NCBI GenBank assembly: GCA_050260215.1 | Contig: JBLNBU010000125.1 | Span: 1-8,705 of the forward strand | Source: JBLNBU01 sp050260215 | GTDB taxonomy: Bacteria > Pseudomonadota > Alphaproteobacteria > Rhodospirillales > Magnetospirillaceae | Direction: 5' to 3' | DNA: 8,705 nt | Part shown: positions 1 to 6,496 of the stretch, piece by piece | Position numbering within the stretch: the first letter of the stretch is position 1 | Layout of the letters: every line of letters starts with the position of its first letter | The notes under the pieces: model-generated | Seen by the model: the letters and a program-made list of their open reading frames with translations, nothing else | Database searches by the model: none | What the model was told of the DNA's origin: nothing | Position numbers and translations under genes: made by a program

Positions 1-497
1 TAAAGGGCGCGCATCACCTTGCCGGCCACCCCGTGGGTGACCGCCACCACCTGCTCGTCGTCGCGGCGTTCGGCGAGCCAGGTACCGATGCGGGCGGTCA
101 TATCCTCCCAGCATTCGCCGCCGGGGCAGCGCAGGTACCAGGCGGCACGGCCACGGCCCTTCATCAGGTCGGGAAAGCGGGCGTCCAGCTCGGACTTGTA
201 GAGGCCCGAGAACTCGCCGGTCGAAACCTCCTTCAGGCGGTCGTCGAACACGGCGTCGTGGAAGTCGCGCCCGGCGGTCTCGCAGATCACCGCGGTGGTC
301 TGGACGCAGCGGGCCAGCGGGCTGGACACCACCCGCCAGCCCTGGCCGCTGCCGATCAGGCCGCGGATGCGCTCGCCATAGGCGCGCGCCTGGTCGATGC
401 CCTTCAAGGTCAGCGGCGACGGCGAGTCGGTATGCCCCTGGATCCGCTTGGCGCGGTTCCAGTGCGTCTCGCCGTGCCGGACCAGGATGATGGTCAT
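1..497 (-). CDS. Histidine phosphatase family protein (phosphoglycerate mutase-like), C-terminus cut by window edge
   Basis: The minus-strand frame gives 165 complete codons before the window ends, with no stop. Residues 5-11 read LVRHGET, the RHG signature in which His8 would be the phosphorylated residue. Arg7, a LKEVSTGEFSG segment with a likely catalytic Glu near residue 90, and a second histidine in THG (His155) complete the expected active site of the histidine phosphatase superfamily. The SSPLARCVQTT block near residues 55-65 is also typical. Members dephosphorylate small phosphoesters or proteins, and the substrate cannot be told from sequence. The start ATG overlaps the pheT stop by four bases (ATGA). 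Only a run of G about 12 bases upstream resembles a ribosome binding site, so translation probably depends on ribosomes finishing pheT. It is cytoplasmic, with no signal peptide. A cofactor-dependent mutase (GpmA) is less likely because the early part matches the shorter CobC/phosphatase-like branch, but this is not settled. Confidence 0.9.
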   Translation of the reverse strand, partial: MTIILVRHGETHWNRAKRIQGHTDSPSPLTLKGIDQARAYGERIRGLIGSGQGWRVVSSPLARCVQTTAVICETAGRDFHDAVFDDRLKEVSTGEFSGLYKSELDARFPDLMKGRGRAAWYLRCPGGECWEDMTARIGTWLAERRDDEQVVAVTHGVAGKVMRAL

Positions 498-2890
498 CCG
501 CGCAGGGTTCCCCCCGTCGCCTTGACCACGGCGTCGACGATCTTCCTGGCCACCGCCTCGATCTCCTCGTCGGTCAGGGTCTTCTCGACCGGCTGCAGGG
601 TGACGGTGACGGCCAGCGACTTCTTGCCCTCGCCCAGGTTGGCCCCCTCGTAGAGGTCGAACACCGCCGCGTCGACGATCAGCGCCTTGTCGGCACCCTT
701 GGCCGCGCGAAGCAGCGCGTCGGCCGCCACGGTGCTGTCGACGATGAAGGCGAAGTCGCGCTCCAGCGGCTGGAAGGGCGGCACCTTCAGCAGCGGGCGG
801 GCCTTGGTCGGCCTGGCCTTGGGCTGGGGCAGCGCCTCCAGGAACACCTCGAAGGCGGCCAGCGGACCCTTCGCGTCCATCTTGGCCAGCACCCCGGGGT
901 GCAGTTCGCCGAAATGGGCCACGGGCTTGTTGCCCAGCATCAGCGAGCCCGACCGGCCCGGGTGGTACCAGGCCGGAGCGGTGGCGGCCACCTGGAAGCT
1001 GTCGGGATTGGCGCCGGCGGCGGCCAGCACCGCCAGGGCGTCGGCCTTGGCGTCGAAGGCATCGACCGCACGCGGGGCGCCGGTCCAGTGGCGCGGACCC
1101 GATCGGCCCGCCCGCAGGCCGCCGGCAACGGTGCGCTGCTGGCCGGGCTCGGGGCCGTCGAACTGGGCGCCGATCTCGAACAGCCCGAAGTCCTTGAGAC
1201 CCCGGTCGGCGTTGCGTCCGGCCGCGGCCACCAGGTTGGGCAGTACGCTGGGACGCATGACGTCGAGGTCCGACGAGATCGGATTGGCCAGCCGCATCGC
1301 CTCGGCACCGCCGCCGAACAGCTCGGCATGGGCCTGGGGCAGGAACGACCAGGTCACCGATTCCACCAGCCCGCGGAAGGCCAGGGCGCGACGCACCCAG
1401 CCGGCGCGGCGCTGCGCCGGCGTCAGCACCGGCTTGGGCATGGACGGGCGCGGCAGCGGCACCGCCGGGATGGCGTCATAGCCGTTGATGCGGATGACTT
1501 CCTCGACCAGGTCGTGCTCGGCGCCGATGTCGGCGCGCCAGGACGGCGGGTTGACCAGCAACCCGTCGGCATGTTCGGCCACCGCGCAGCCCAGGTCGTG
1601 CAGGATGCGCTCGATCTTGGCCAGCGGCACGTCGATGCCGCCCAGTTCGGCGACGCGGCCGGGACGCATGACGATGGACTTCTGCCAGTCGGGCTCGGTG
1701 CCGGCGATCACCGGCTCCGAGGCCTCGCCGCCGCACAGCTCGATGATCATCTTCGTCGCCAGCTCCATGGCCGGAACGACGAAGGCCGGGTCGACACCGC
1801 GCTCGAAGCGGAAGCGGGCATCCGACAGCACTTCCAGGCGGCGGCCGGTGGCGGCGGTGCGGATGGGATCGAAATAGGCGGCTTCCAGGAACACCTCGGT
1901 GGTCGCCTCGGTGCAGCCCGAATGCTCGCCGCCGATGATGCCGGCCAGGGCTTCCGGCCCGGCGTCGTCGGCGATCACCGTCATGCCGGGATCAAGCTCG
2001 TAGGTCTTGCCGTTGAGCGCGGCCAGGCTCTCGCCCGGCTTGGCCAGGCGGGCGTGGATCGATCCCTTGACCTTGGCGGCGTCGAAGACGTGCAGCGGCC
2101 GGGCCAGGTCGTAGGTGAAGAAGTTGGTGATGTCGACCAGCGCCGAGATGGGACGCAGGCCGATGGCGGTCAGGCGGTCCTTCAGCCACTGCGGGCTTTC
2201 GCCGTTCTTGACCCCGCGGATGAAGCGGCCGGCGAACAGCGGGCAGGCGTCGGCAGCCTCGGACACGAAGTCCAGGCGCACGCCAATGGGGCTGGCGAAC
2301 TTGCCCGCCACCGGGATGACGGTCAGCGGCTTGAGCCTGCCCAGGCCGGCGGCGGCCAGGTCGCGGGCGATGCCGCGCACGCCCAGGCAGTCGGCGCGGT
2401 TGGGCGTGATCGACACCTCGATCATGGGATCGAAGCTCATCACCTCGACCAGGCGCTTGCCGACGGGGGTGTCCTCGGCCAGCTCGGCGATGCCGTCGTG
2501 GTCCTCGCCCAGCTTCAGCTCGCGCCACGAGCACATCATGCCCTGGCTTTCGACACCGCGGACGTTGCCCTTCTTCAGCTTTTCGCCGGTGACGGGGATG
2601 AAGGTGCCGGGCTGGGCCAGGATCACCTTGAGGCCGGCGCGCGCATTGGGGGCGCCGCAGACGACCTGCAGGGTCTCGGTGCCGGTGGACACCTTGCACA
2701 CCCTGAGCTTGTCGGCGTTGGGATGCTTCTCGGCTTCCAGCACGTGGCCGACGACGAAGCCGGCCAGGTCACGGGCGGGGTCCTCGATGGCCTCGACCTC
2801 GAGGCCGATCATGGTCAGCACCTCGCCGATGCGGTCCAGGCCGGCATCGGTGTCGAGATGGTCCTTGAGCCAGGACAGGGTGAACTTCAT
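494..2890 (-). CDS. pheT: Phenylalanine--tRNA ligase beta subunit
   Basis: This 798-residue protein is the beta chain of the alpha2-beta2 enzyme that charges tRNA-Phe with phenylalanine using ATP in the cytoplasm. Its length is normal for bacterial PheT. The start MKFTLSWLKDHL is the family N-terminus. An EMAP/tRNA-binding fold covers about residues 39-148 (GHVLEAEKHPNADKLRVC, then VVCGAPNA). The B3/B4 editing region follows, introduced by TPNRADCLGVRGIARD near 160-180. A B5 domain lies at about 400-475 with DLVEEVIRINGYD. The last 95 or so residues are the FDX-ACB anticodon-binding domain (PPFQPLERDFAFIVD). The ATG overlaps the pheS stop by four bases, and a GGAGGG Shine-Dalgarno (2899-2904) sits 8 bases upstream inside the pheS end. 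The stop in turn overlaps the start of the phosphatase gene. No frameshift or missing domain is apparent. Very long open frames on the opposite strand here are GC-driven shadows. Confidence 0.99.
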   Translation of the reverse strand: MKFTLSWLKDHLDTDAGLDRIGEVLTMIGLEVEAIEDPARDLAGFVVGHVLEAEKHPNADKLRVCKVSTGTETLQVVCGAPNARAGLKVILAQPGTFIPVTGEKLKKGNVRGVESQGMMCSWRELKLGEDHDGIAELAEDTPVGKRLVEVMSFDPMIEVSITPNRADCLGVRGIARDLAAAGLGRLKPLTVIPVAGKFASPIGVRLDFVSEAADACPLFAGRFIRGVKNGESPQWLKDRLTAIGLRPISALVDITNFFTYDLARPLHVFDAAKVKGSIHARLAKPGESLAALNGKTYELDPGMTVIADDAGPEALAGIIGGEHSGCTEATTEVFLEAAYFDPIRTAATGRRLEVLSDARFRFERGVDPAFVVPAMELATKMIIELCGGEASEPVIAGTEPDWQKSIVMRPGRVAELGGIDVPLAKIERILHDLGCAVAEHADGLLVNPPSWRADIGAEHDLVEEVIRINGYDAIPAVPLPRPSMPKPVLTPAQRRAGWVRRALAFRGLVESVTWSFLPQAHAELFGGGAEAMRLANPISSDLDVMRPSVLPNLVAAAGRNADRGLKDFGLFEIGAQFDGPEPGQQRTVAGGLRAGRSGPRHWTGAPRAVDAFDAKADALAVLAAAGANPDSFQVAATAPAWYHPGRSGSLMLGNKPVAHFGELHPGVLAKMDAKGPLAAFEVFLEALPQPKARPTKARPLLKVPPFQPLERDFAFIVDSTVAADALLRAAKGADKALIVDAAVFDLYEGANLGEGKKSLAVTVTLQPVEKTLTDEEIEAVARKIVDAVVKATGGTLRG

Positions 2891-3963
2891 CGGGTCAGCC
2901 CTCCGGTCAGCGTGGGCACGTCGAGCGGCAGGAAGCCGTAGTGTCTGAGCCAGCGCAGGTCCGACTCGAAGAAGGTGCGCAGGTCGGGGATGCCGTATTT
3001 CAGCATTGCCACCCGTTCGACGCCCATGCCGAAGGCGAAGCCCTGGTACTCCTCGGGGTCGATGCCGCAGGCGGCCAGCACGTTGGGATGGACCATGCCG
3101 CAGCCCAGGATTTCCAGCCAGCCGGCGCCGGGACCGATGCGCAGTTCGCCGCCCTCGCGCGAGCAGCCGATGTCGACCTCGGCCGAGGGCTCCGTGAACG
3201 GGAAGAAGGACGGACGGAAGCGGACCGGAACGTCGTCGACCTCGAAGAAGGTGCGGACGAACTCGATCAGGCAGCCCTTGAGGTGGCCCATATGGGTGCT
3301 CTTGTCGATCACCAGGCCTTCCACCTGGTGGAACATGGGTGTGTGCGTCATGTCCGAATCGCAGCGGTAGGTGCGGCCCGGGGCGATGATGCGGATGGGC
3401 GGCTTCGAGCGCAGCATGGTGCGCACCTGCACCGGCGAGGTGTGGGTGCGCAACAGGTGGCGCGAGCCGTCCTCCTTCTCGCCAAAATAGAAGGTGTCGT
3501 GCATCTGCCGCGCCGGGTGCTCGGGCGGGATGTTCAAGGCCGAGAAGTTGTGGAAGTCGTCCTCGATGTCGGGGCCTTCCGCCACCTCGAAGCCCATCTG
3601 GGCGAAGATGGTGGTGATTTCCTCGATGGTCTGGCTGATGGGATGCACCCGGCCCATGGCCTCGGGCCGCGCAGGCAAGGTGACGTCGATGCGCTCGCGG
3701 GCCAGGCGCTCGTTCAGCGCCGCGGCTTCCAGCTCGGCCTTGCGGGCGGCGATGGCGGCGGCCACCTCGTCCTTGACCGCGTTGAGGCGGGCGCCGGCGG
3801 CCTTGCGCTCCTCGGCGCCCATGCCGCCCAAGGTCGCCATCAGGCCCGAGATTGTGCCCTTCTTGCCCAGCGCGGCGACGCGGGCGGCTTCGAGCGCGTC
3901 AAGGCCGGTCGCGGCAGCGACGGCGGCCAGCGCTTCGGCGCGGATCCGATCGAGTTGTTCCAT
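2887..3963 (-). CDS. pheS: Phenylalanine--tRNA ligase alpha subunit
   Basis: This 358-residue catalytic alpha chain of phenylalanyl-tRNA synthetase pairs with the PheT product. Residues 1-90 form the alanine- and charge-rich N-terminal helical/coiled-coil arm. Class II motif 1 begins at HPISQTIEEI (107-116) and continues through MGFEVAEGPDIEDD. Motif 2 is GRTYRCDSDMTHTPMFHQVE (196-215). Motif 3 is GFAFGMGVERVAML (308-321), which carries the ATP-binding arginine. I chose the ATG at 3961-3963 because MEQLDRIRAEAL is where the family begins. An in-frame GTG at 4021-4023 would add 20 residues, but it would translate straight through the hairpin upstream and has no good ribosome binding site. A GAG lies close upstream of the chosen ATG, so the initiation signal is modest. 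The gap from rplT is 82 bases and contains the terminator-like hairpin. The TGA overlaps the pheT ATG. Confidence 0.98.
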   Translation of the reverse strand: MEQLDRIRAEALAAVAAATGLDALEAARVAALGKKGTISGLMATLGGMGAEERKAAGARLNAVKDEVAAAIAARKAELEAAALNERLARERIDVTLPARPEAMGRVHPISQTIEEITTIFAQMGFEVAEGPDIEDDFHNFSALNIPPEHPARQMHDTFYFGEKEDGSRHLLRTHTSPVQVRTMLRSKPPIRIIAPGRTYRCDSDMTHTPMFHQVEGLVIDKSTHMGHLKGCLIEFVRTFFEVDDVPVRFRPSFFPFTEPSAEVDIGCSREGGELRIGPGAGWLEILGCGMVHPNVLAACGIDPEEYQGFAFGMGVERVAMLKYGIPDLRTFFESDLRWLRHYGFLPLDVPTLTGGLTR

Positions 3964-3989
3964 CTGCTCACAATCCCGTTTATGGACGC

Positions 3990-4018
3990 AAAAGGGGGCC
4001 GCCTTGCGGGCGACCCCC
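3990..4018 (-). terminator. Rho-independent terminator or attenuator hairpin between rplT and pheS
   Basis: Read on the minus strand, GGGGGTCGCC, a CGCAA loop and GGCGGCCCCC form a 10-pair stem followed at once by TTTT. One of the ten pairs is G-U, and it can form only in minus-strand RNA (the plus-strand copy would have C against A). This supports a role in the rpmI-rplT-pheST direction. The hairpin ends about 26 bases before the pheS ATG. Since I see no strong promoter between it and pheS, some readthrough is probably needed for pheST. It may therefore work as a partial terminator or an attenuator. The strength of termination is not known, because the U tract is only four long. Confidence 0.75.
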
Positions 4019-4045
4019 TCCACGACGTCGACTTCAGTCTCTGCC

Positions 4046-4402
4046 TTAGCGGAGAGCCGCCTGCGCCTTCTGGACCAGCGAGGAGAAGGCAGCCGGCTCG
4101 CGGGTGGCGATGTCCGACAGAACCTTGCGGTCCAGCGCGATGCCGGCCTTCTTCAGGCCGTCCATCAGGCGCGAGTAGGTCATGCCGTTGGCGCGCGCGC
4201 CGGCGTTGATGCGCTGGATCCACAGGGCGCGGAAATTGCGCTTCTTGGCGCGGCGGTCGCGATAGGCGTAACGCAGCGCCTTTTCGACCTTCTCGATGGC
4301 GACGCGGAAGCAGGTGCTGGCGCGGCCGCGATAGCCCTTGGCGAGCTTGAGAATCTTCTTGTGACGGGCGTGAGTGGTCACGCCCCGCTTGACGTGCGCC
4401 AT
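4046..4402 (-). CDS. rplT: 50S ribosomal protein L20
   Basis: At 118 residues this is full-length bacterial L20, a primary 23S rRNA-binding protein needed early in assembly of the large ribosomal subunit. The start MAHVKRGVTTHARHKKILKL and the block GYRGRASTCFRVAIEKVEKA are diagnostic, as are RNFRALWIQRINAGAR (about 53-68) and the C-terminal LSDIA segment. The N-terminal half is the basic, extended rRNA-binding tail and the C-terminal half the globular domain. It starts 3 bases after the rpmI stop. Its Shine-Dalgarno GGAGG (4410-4414 on the opposite strand as CCTCC) lies within the last codons of rpmI, 7 bases from the ATG, so the two are tightly co-translated. In other bacteria L20 represses its own operon by binding the leader RNA. 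Whether that holds here is inference. Confidence 0.99.
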   Translation of the reverse strand: MAHVKRGVTTHARHKKILKLAKGYRGRASTCFRVAIEKVEKALRYAYRDRRAKKRNFRALWIQRINAGARANGMTYSRLMDGLKKAGIALDRKVLSDIATREPAAFSSLVQKAQAALR

Positions 4403-4405
4403 GGA

Positions 4406-4609
4406 TCAGCCTCCGTTCGGCAGGAAGAACTTCTTGACGTTGTCCCCGTCCGTCTTGAACAGACAGAAGGTGCCGCGGGCCTGCCGCTTCATCTTCTGGG
4501 ACTTGCACGCCAGGCAGTGACGCTTGAACGCCACGTTGCCCTTGACCTTGCCGGAGCCGGTGAGCTTGAACCGCTTCTTGGCGGCGCTCTTGGTCTTCAT
4601 CTTGGGCAT
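4406..4609 (-). CDS. rpmI: 50S ribosomal protein L35
   Basis: This 67-residue basic protein is L35 of the large ribosomal subunit. The start MPKMKTKSAAKKRFKLTGSG is the family hallmark (PKxKTxxxxxKRFxxTGxGK), followed by FKRHCLACKSQKMKRQARG. An AAGGA Shine-Dalgarno (4619-4623, minus strand) lies 9 bases upstream. It is the first gene of the operon visible here. infC, which precedes rpmI in many bacteria, is not next to it, and the upstream neighbour is a divergent signalling gene instead. Three cysteines (residues 32, 35 and 49) are present, the first two as CLAC, where Escherichia coli L35, as I recall it, has isoleucine and lysine. L35 is not normally listed as a zinc-binding ribosomal protein, so the meaning is open. 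Confidence 0.97.
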   Translation of the reverse strand: MPKMKTKSAAKKRFKLTGSGKVKGNVAFKRHCLACKSQKMKRQARGTFCLFKTDGDNVKKFFLPNGG

Positions 4610-4647
4610 TTTCGCTTATCCTTGAAAGTGTTCGTGTACAGCGATCT

Positions 4648-4685
4648 GAACGGCAAGGCATGCCCTTTACAGGCCCTGTCCGTTC
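4648..4685 (-). promoter_or_regulatory. Structured 5' leader of rpmI (possible L20 autoregulation site)
   Basis: In the minus-strand transcript GAACGG (4685-4680) can pair with CCGTTC (4653-4648), closing a 26-base internal part. That part holds a palindromic ACAGG-G-CCTGT and an AAGG-GCATG-CCTT mini-hairpin. The whole lies between the predicted start of transcription near 4691 and the rpmI ribosome binding site. Leader RNAs of rpmI-rplT operons in other bacteria fold into L20-binding structures. I cannot show that this one matches them, so the role is inference from position and base pairing only. Confidence 0.35.
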
Positions 4686-4697
4686 GAGGAAGCGACG

Positions 4698-4726
4698 CTT
4701 ATAGCCCCAGCCGTGCGGGAATGCAA
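4698..4726 (-). promoter_or_regulatory. Predicted promoter of the rpmI-rplT(-pheST) operon
   Basis: On the minus strand TTGCAT (4726-4721) and TATAAG (4703-4698) are separated by exactly 17 bases. The -10 matches TATAAT at five of six positions and the -35 keeps the important TTG. Transcription would begin near 4691, giving a leader of about 80 bases before rpmI. It is the best sigma-70-type match on this strand in the 200-base gap. Confidence 0.55.
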
Positions 4727-4745
4727 GGCCCGGCGGGTCAGGCGG

Positions 4746-4774
4746 ATGACTCCTCGCGCGGGCAACGGTATGAT
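4746..4774 (+). promoter_or_regulatory. Predicted promoter of the EAL-domain gene
   Basis: ATGACT (4746-4751) and TATGAT (4769-4774) are spaced by 17 bases and match the sigma-70 consensus at four and five of six positions. The start of transcription would be near 4781, about 27 bases before the ATG. The -35 elements of this promoter and of the divergent rpmI promoter are only about 20 bases apart, so a protein bound between them could affect both. Confidence 0.45.
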
Positions 4775-4807
4775 CGTAGGCGACGGACAACGGGGGTGGG
4801 TGACGGC

Positions 4808-6484
4808 ATGGCGACGGCGCCACAGAAGGACGGGCTGGGGCAGGCGCACGACAAGTATGTCGGCTTCGCCTTCGCCGCGGCGGACCTGCTGCTGGAAACC
4901 GACGACGGCGGCCGCATCACCTTCGCGGTCGGCGCCGCCATGGCACTGCTCGGCCGCCCCGCCCGCCAGCTGACCGAGGCCACCATCATCGACCTGGCCG
5001 GCCCGCGCGACCGCGCCCGCCTGGCCCTGGCGATCAAGCGCATGGTCGAGGGCGAGCGGGTCCGCAACCTGGTCATCGCCCTGGCGCGTGCCGACGGCGG
5101 CAATGTCGACGTGTCGCTGTCGGGATACCGCAGCCCCAACCAGGCCGACCGCCTGCTGGTGGCCATGGCCCACACCAAGGTCGAGCCGCCTGCGCGCGAC
5201 CCCGGCACCGGGGTGCTGGACAAGGACAGCTTCCGCGCCATGGCCAAGACCCTGCTGGAAGAGTCGCCGGCCGACGCGCCCTATCTGCTGACCATGTTCG
5301 AACTGCCCGACCTGGAAAGCTTCCGCGCCCAGGCCGGCCCCGAGGCGGCCGAGGCCTTCGCCGCCGAACTGGGCCGCATGCTGAAGGGCGTGTCGGTCGG
5401 CGGCGACGCCGTCGGTCAATTGGCCGACAACCGCTTCGGCGTGGTGCATACCGCCGACGTCACCGCCGCCAGCATCAACGACGCGGTGGCCGAACTGTCC
5501 AAGGCGACCGCGCCGGCGGCCAAGCCGCTGACCACCGCGGCCACCAGCCTGGTGCTCGACGTGGGCGACGTGCCGCCCGAGGAGGTGGCGCGCGCGCTGG
5601 CCTATACGCTGAACCAGTTCGCCGACGACGAGACCGTCGACATGAAGACGCTGGCCGCCAACCTGCAGCCCAAGCTGTCGCAGACCGTCGACAAGATGAA
5701 CAAGGTCCGCGCCACGGTCACCACCGGCAGCTTCGAGATGTACTACCAGCCGATCGTCGACCTGTGGACCAACGTCGTCCACCACTTCGAATGCCTGGTG
5801 CGTTTCGACGGCGGCGACGCGTCGCCCTACGACACCGTGTCGTTCGCCGAGGACACCGGCATGGTCGGCATGCTGGACATGGCCGTCTGCGAGCGGGTGC
5901 TGACCGCCATGCGCTCAGGCCCCGCCGCCGATCCGTCCTTGCGCTTTGCCGTCAACCTGTCGGGCCGCACCCTGTCGGATCCCACCATGGTCCAGCGGCT
6001 GCGCGCCCTGCTCAACACCGCCGGCAACCTGAAGAAGCGGCTTTTGTTCGAGCTGACCGAATCGGCCACCATCAAGAACCTGGCCGCGGTCAACGACGTG
6101 CTGCAGGAGATCCGCGGCCGCGGCCACGAGGTGTGCCTGGACGACTTCGGCGCCGGCAACGCCGCCTTCCACTACCTGCGCGCACTCAAGGTGGACCACG
6201 TCAAGATCGACGGCAGCTACATCAAGAGCGCCATGCACGAGGAAGAAAACGTCTCGTTCATCAAGGCCATCGTCCAGCTGTGCAGCGACATGGGCGTGCA
6301 CACCGTGGCCGAGTACGTCGAGAACGCCGAAACCGCCAACCTTCTCAAGCTGCTGCGGGTGCGCTTCGGCCAGGGCTACTACTTCGGCAAGCCCTATCGC
6401 CCCAGCGACGGCCCCGACCTGCGCGCCGGCTGGCTGACCGCCACCACCGAGTGGCGCAAGGGGCTGCTGTACTTCAAGGGTTAA
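4808..6484 (+). CDS. PAS - degenerate GGDEF - EAL protein, likely cyclic-di-GMP phosphodiesterase
   Basis: This 558-residue soluble protein has no signal peptide or membrane segment. Residues about 15-130 look like a PAS sensor (FAFAAADLLLETDDGG, then LLGRPARQLTEATIIDL). Residues about 133-240 resemble a GGDEF fold starting at DPGTGVLDKDSF, but the signature position reads LADNRF (ADNRF 206-210), so cyclase activity is unlikely. The EAL domain spans about 300-545, with ECL (328-330) in place of EAL. Its catalytic set is intact: E328, N383 (NLSG), E415 (ELTES), D445-D446 (DDFG), K466 (KIDG), E502 (VAEYVE) and Q522 (GQGYYFGKP). From N383 on, the spacing equals that of the phosphodiesterase RocR as I remember it. 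It probably hydrolyses cyclic-di-GMP to pGpG, perhaps under PAS or GGDEF-like control. The ATG at 4808 has no strong ribosome binding site, and an in-frame GTG at 4796 is an alternative start. The frame stays open far upstream only by chance. Confidence 0.9.
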   Translation: MATAPQKDGLGQAHDKYVGFAFAAADLLLETDDGGRITFAVGAAMALLGRPARQLTEATIIDLAGPRDRARLALAIKRMVEGERVRNLVIALARADGGNVDVSLSGYRSPNQADRLLVAMAHTKVEPPARDPGTGVLDKDSFRAMAKTLLEESPADAPYLLTMFELPDLESFRAQAGPEAAEAFAAELGRMLKGVSVGGDAVGQLADNRFGVVHTADVTAASINDAVAELSKATAPAAKPLTTAATSLVLDVGDVPPEEVARALAYTLNQFADDETVDMKTLAANLQPKLSQTVDKMNKVRATVTTGSFEMYYQPIVDLWTNVVHHFECLVRFDGGDASPYDTVSFAEDTGMVGMLDMAVCERVLTAMRSGPAADPSLRFAVNLSGRTLSDPTMVQRLRALLNTAGNLKKRLLFELTESATIKNLAAVNDVLQEIRGRGHEVCLDDFGAGNAAFHYLRALKVDHVKIDGSYIKSAMHEEENVSFIKAIVQLCSDMGVHTVAEYVENAETANLLKLLRVRFGQGYYFGKPYRPSDGPDLRAGWLTATTEWRKGLLYFKG

Positions 6485-6496
6485 AGGCGCCGCCCT

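Noticed and set aside
899..2941. 680-codon plus-strand open frame opposite pheT
   Set aside because: It is antisense to a complete pheT, has low-complexity Gly/Ala/Asp/His composition and no recognisable family. Such frames are common in GC-rich genes.
3964..4023. N-terminal extension of PheS from a GTG
   Set aside because: The added residues are unlike PheS, there is no ribosome binding site, and it reads through the hairpin.
3964..4045. Leader peptide with Phe codons controlling pheST
   Set aside because: No short open frame with a run of Phe codons exists in the gap, only a single TTT.
2941..4209. 422-codon plus-strand frame opposite pheS and rplT
   Set aside because: It is a shadow of conserved genes on the other strand, with no family features.
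3494..4807. Upstream extension of the EAL frame to about 996 residues
   Set aside because: It would run antisense through pheS, rplT and rpmI and past both predicted divergent promoters. Family similarity begins only after 4808.
4667..5785. 372-codon minus-strand frame opposite the EAL gene
   Set aside because: It is a His/Gly/Gln-rich shadow of the real plus-strand gene.
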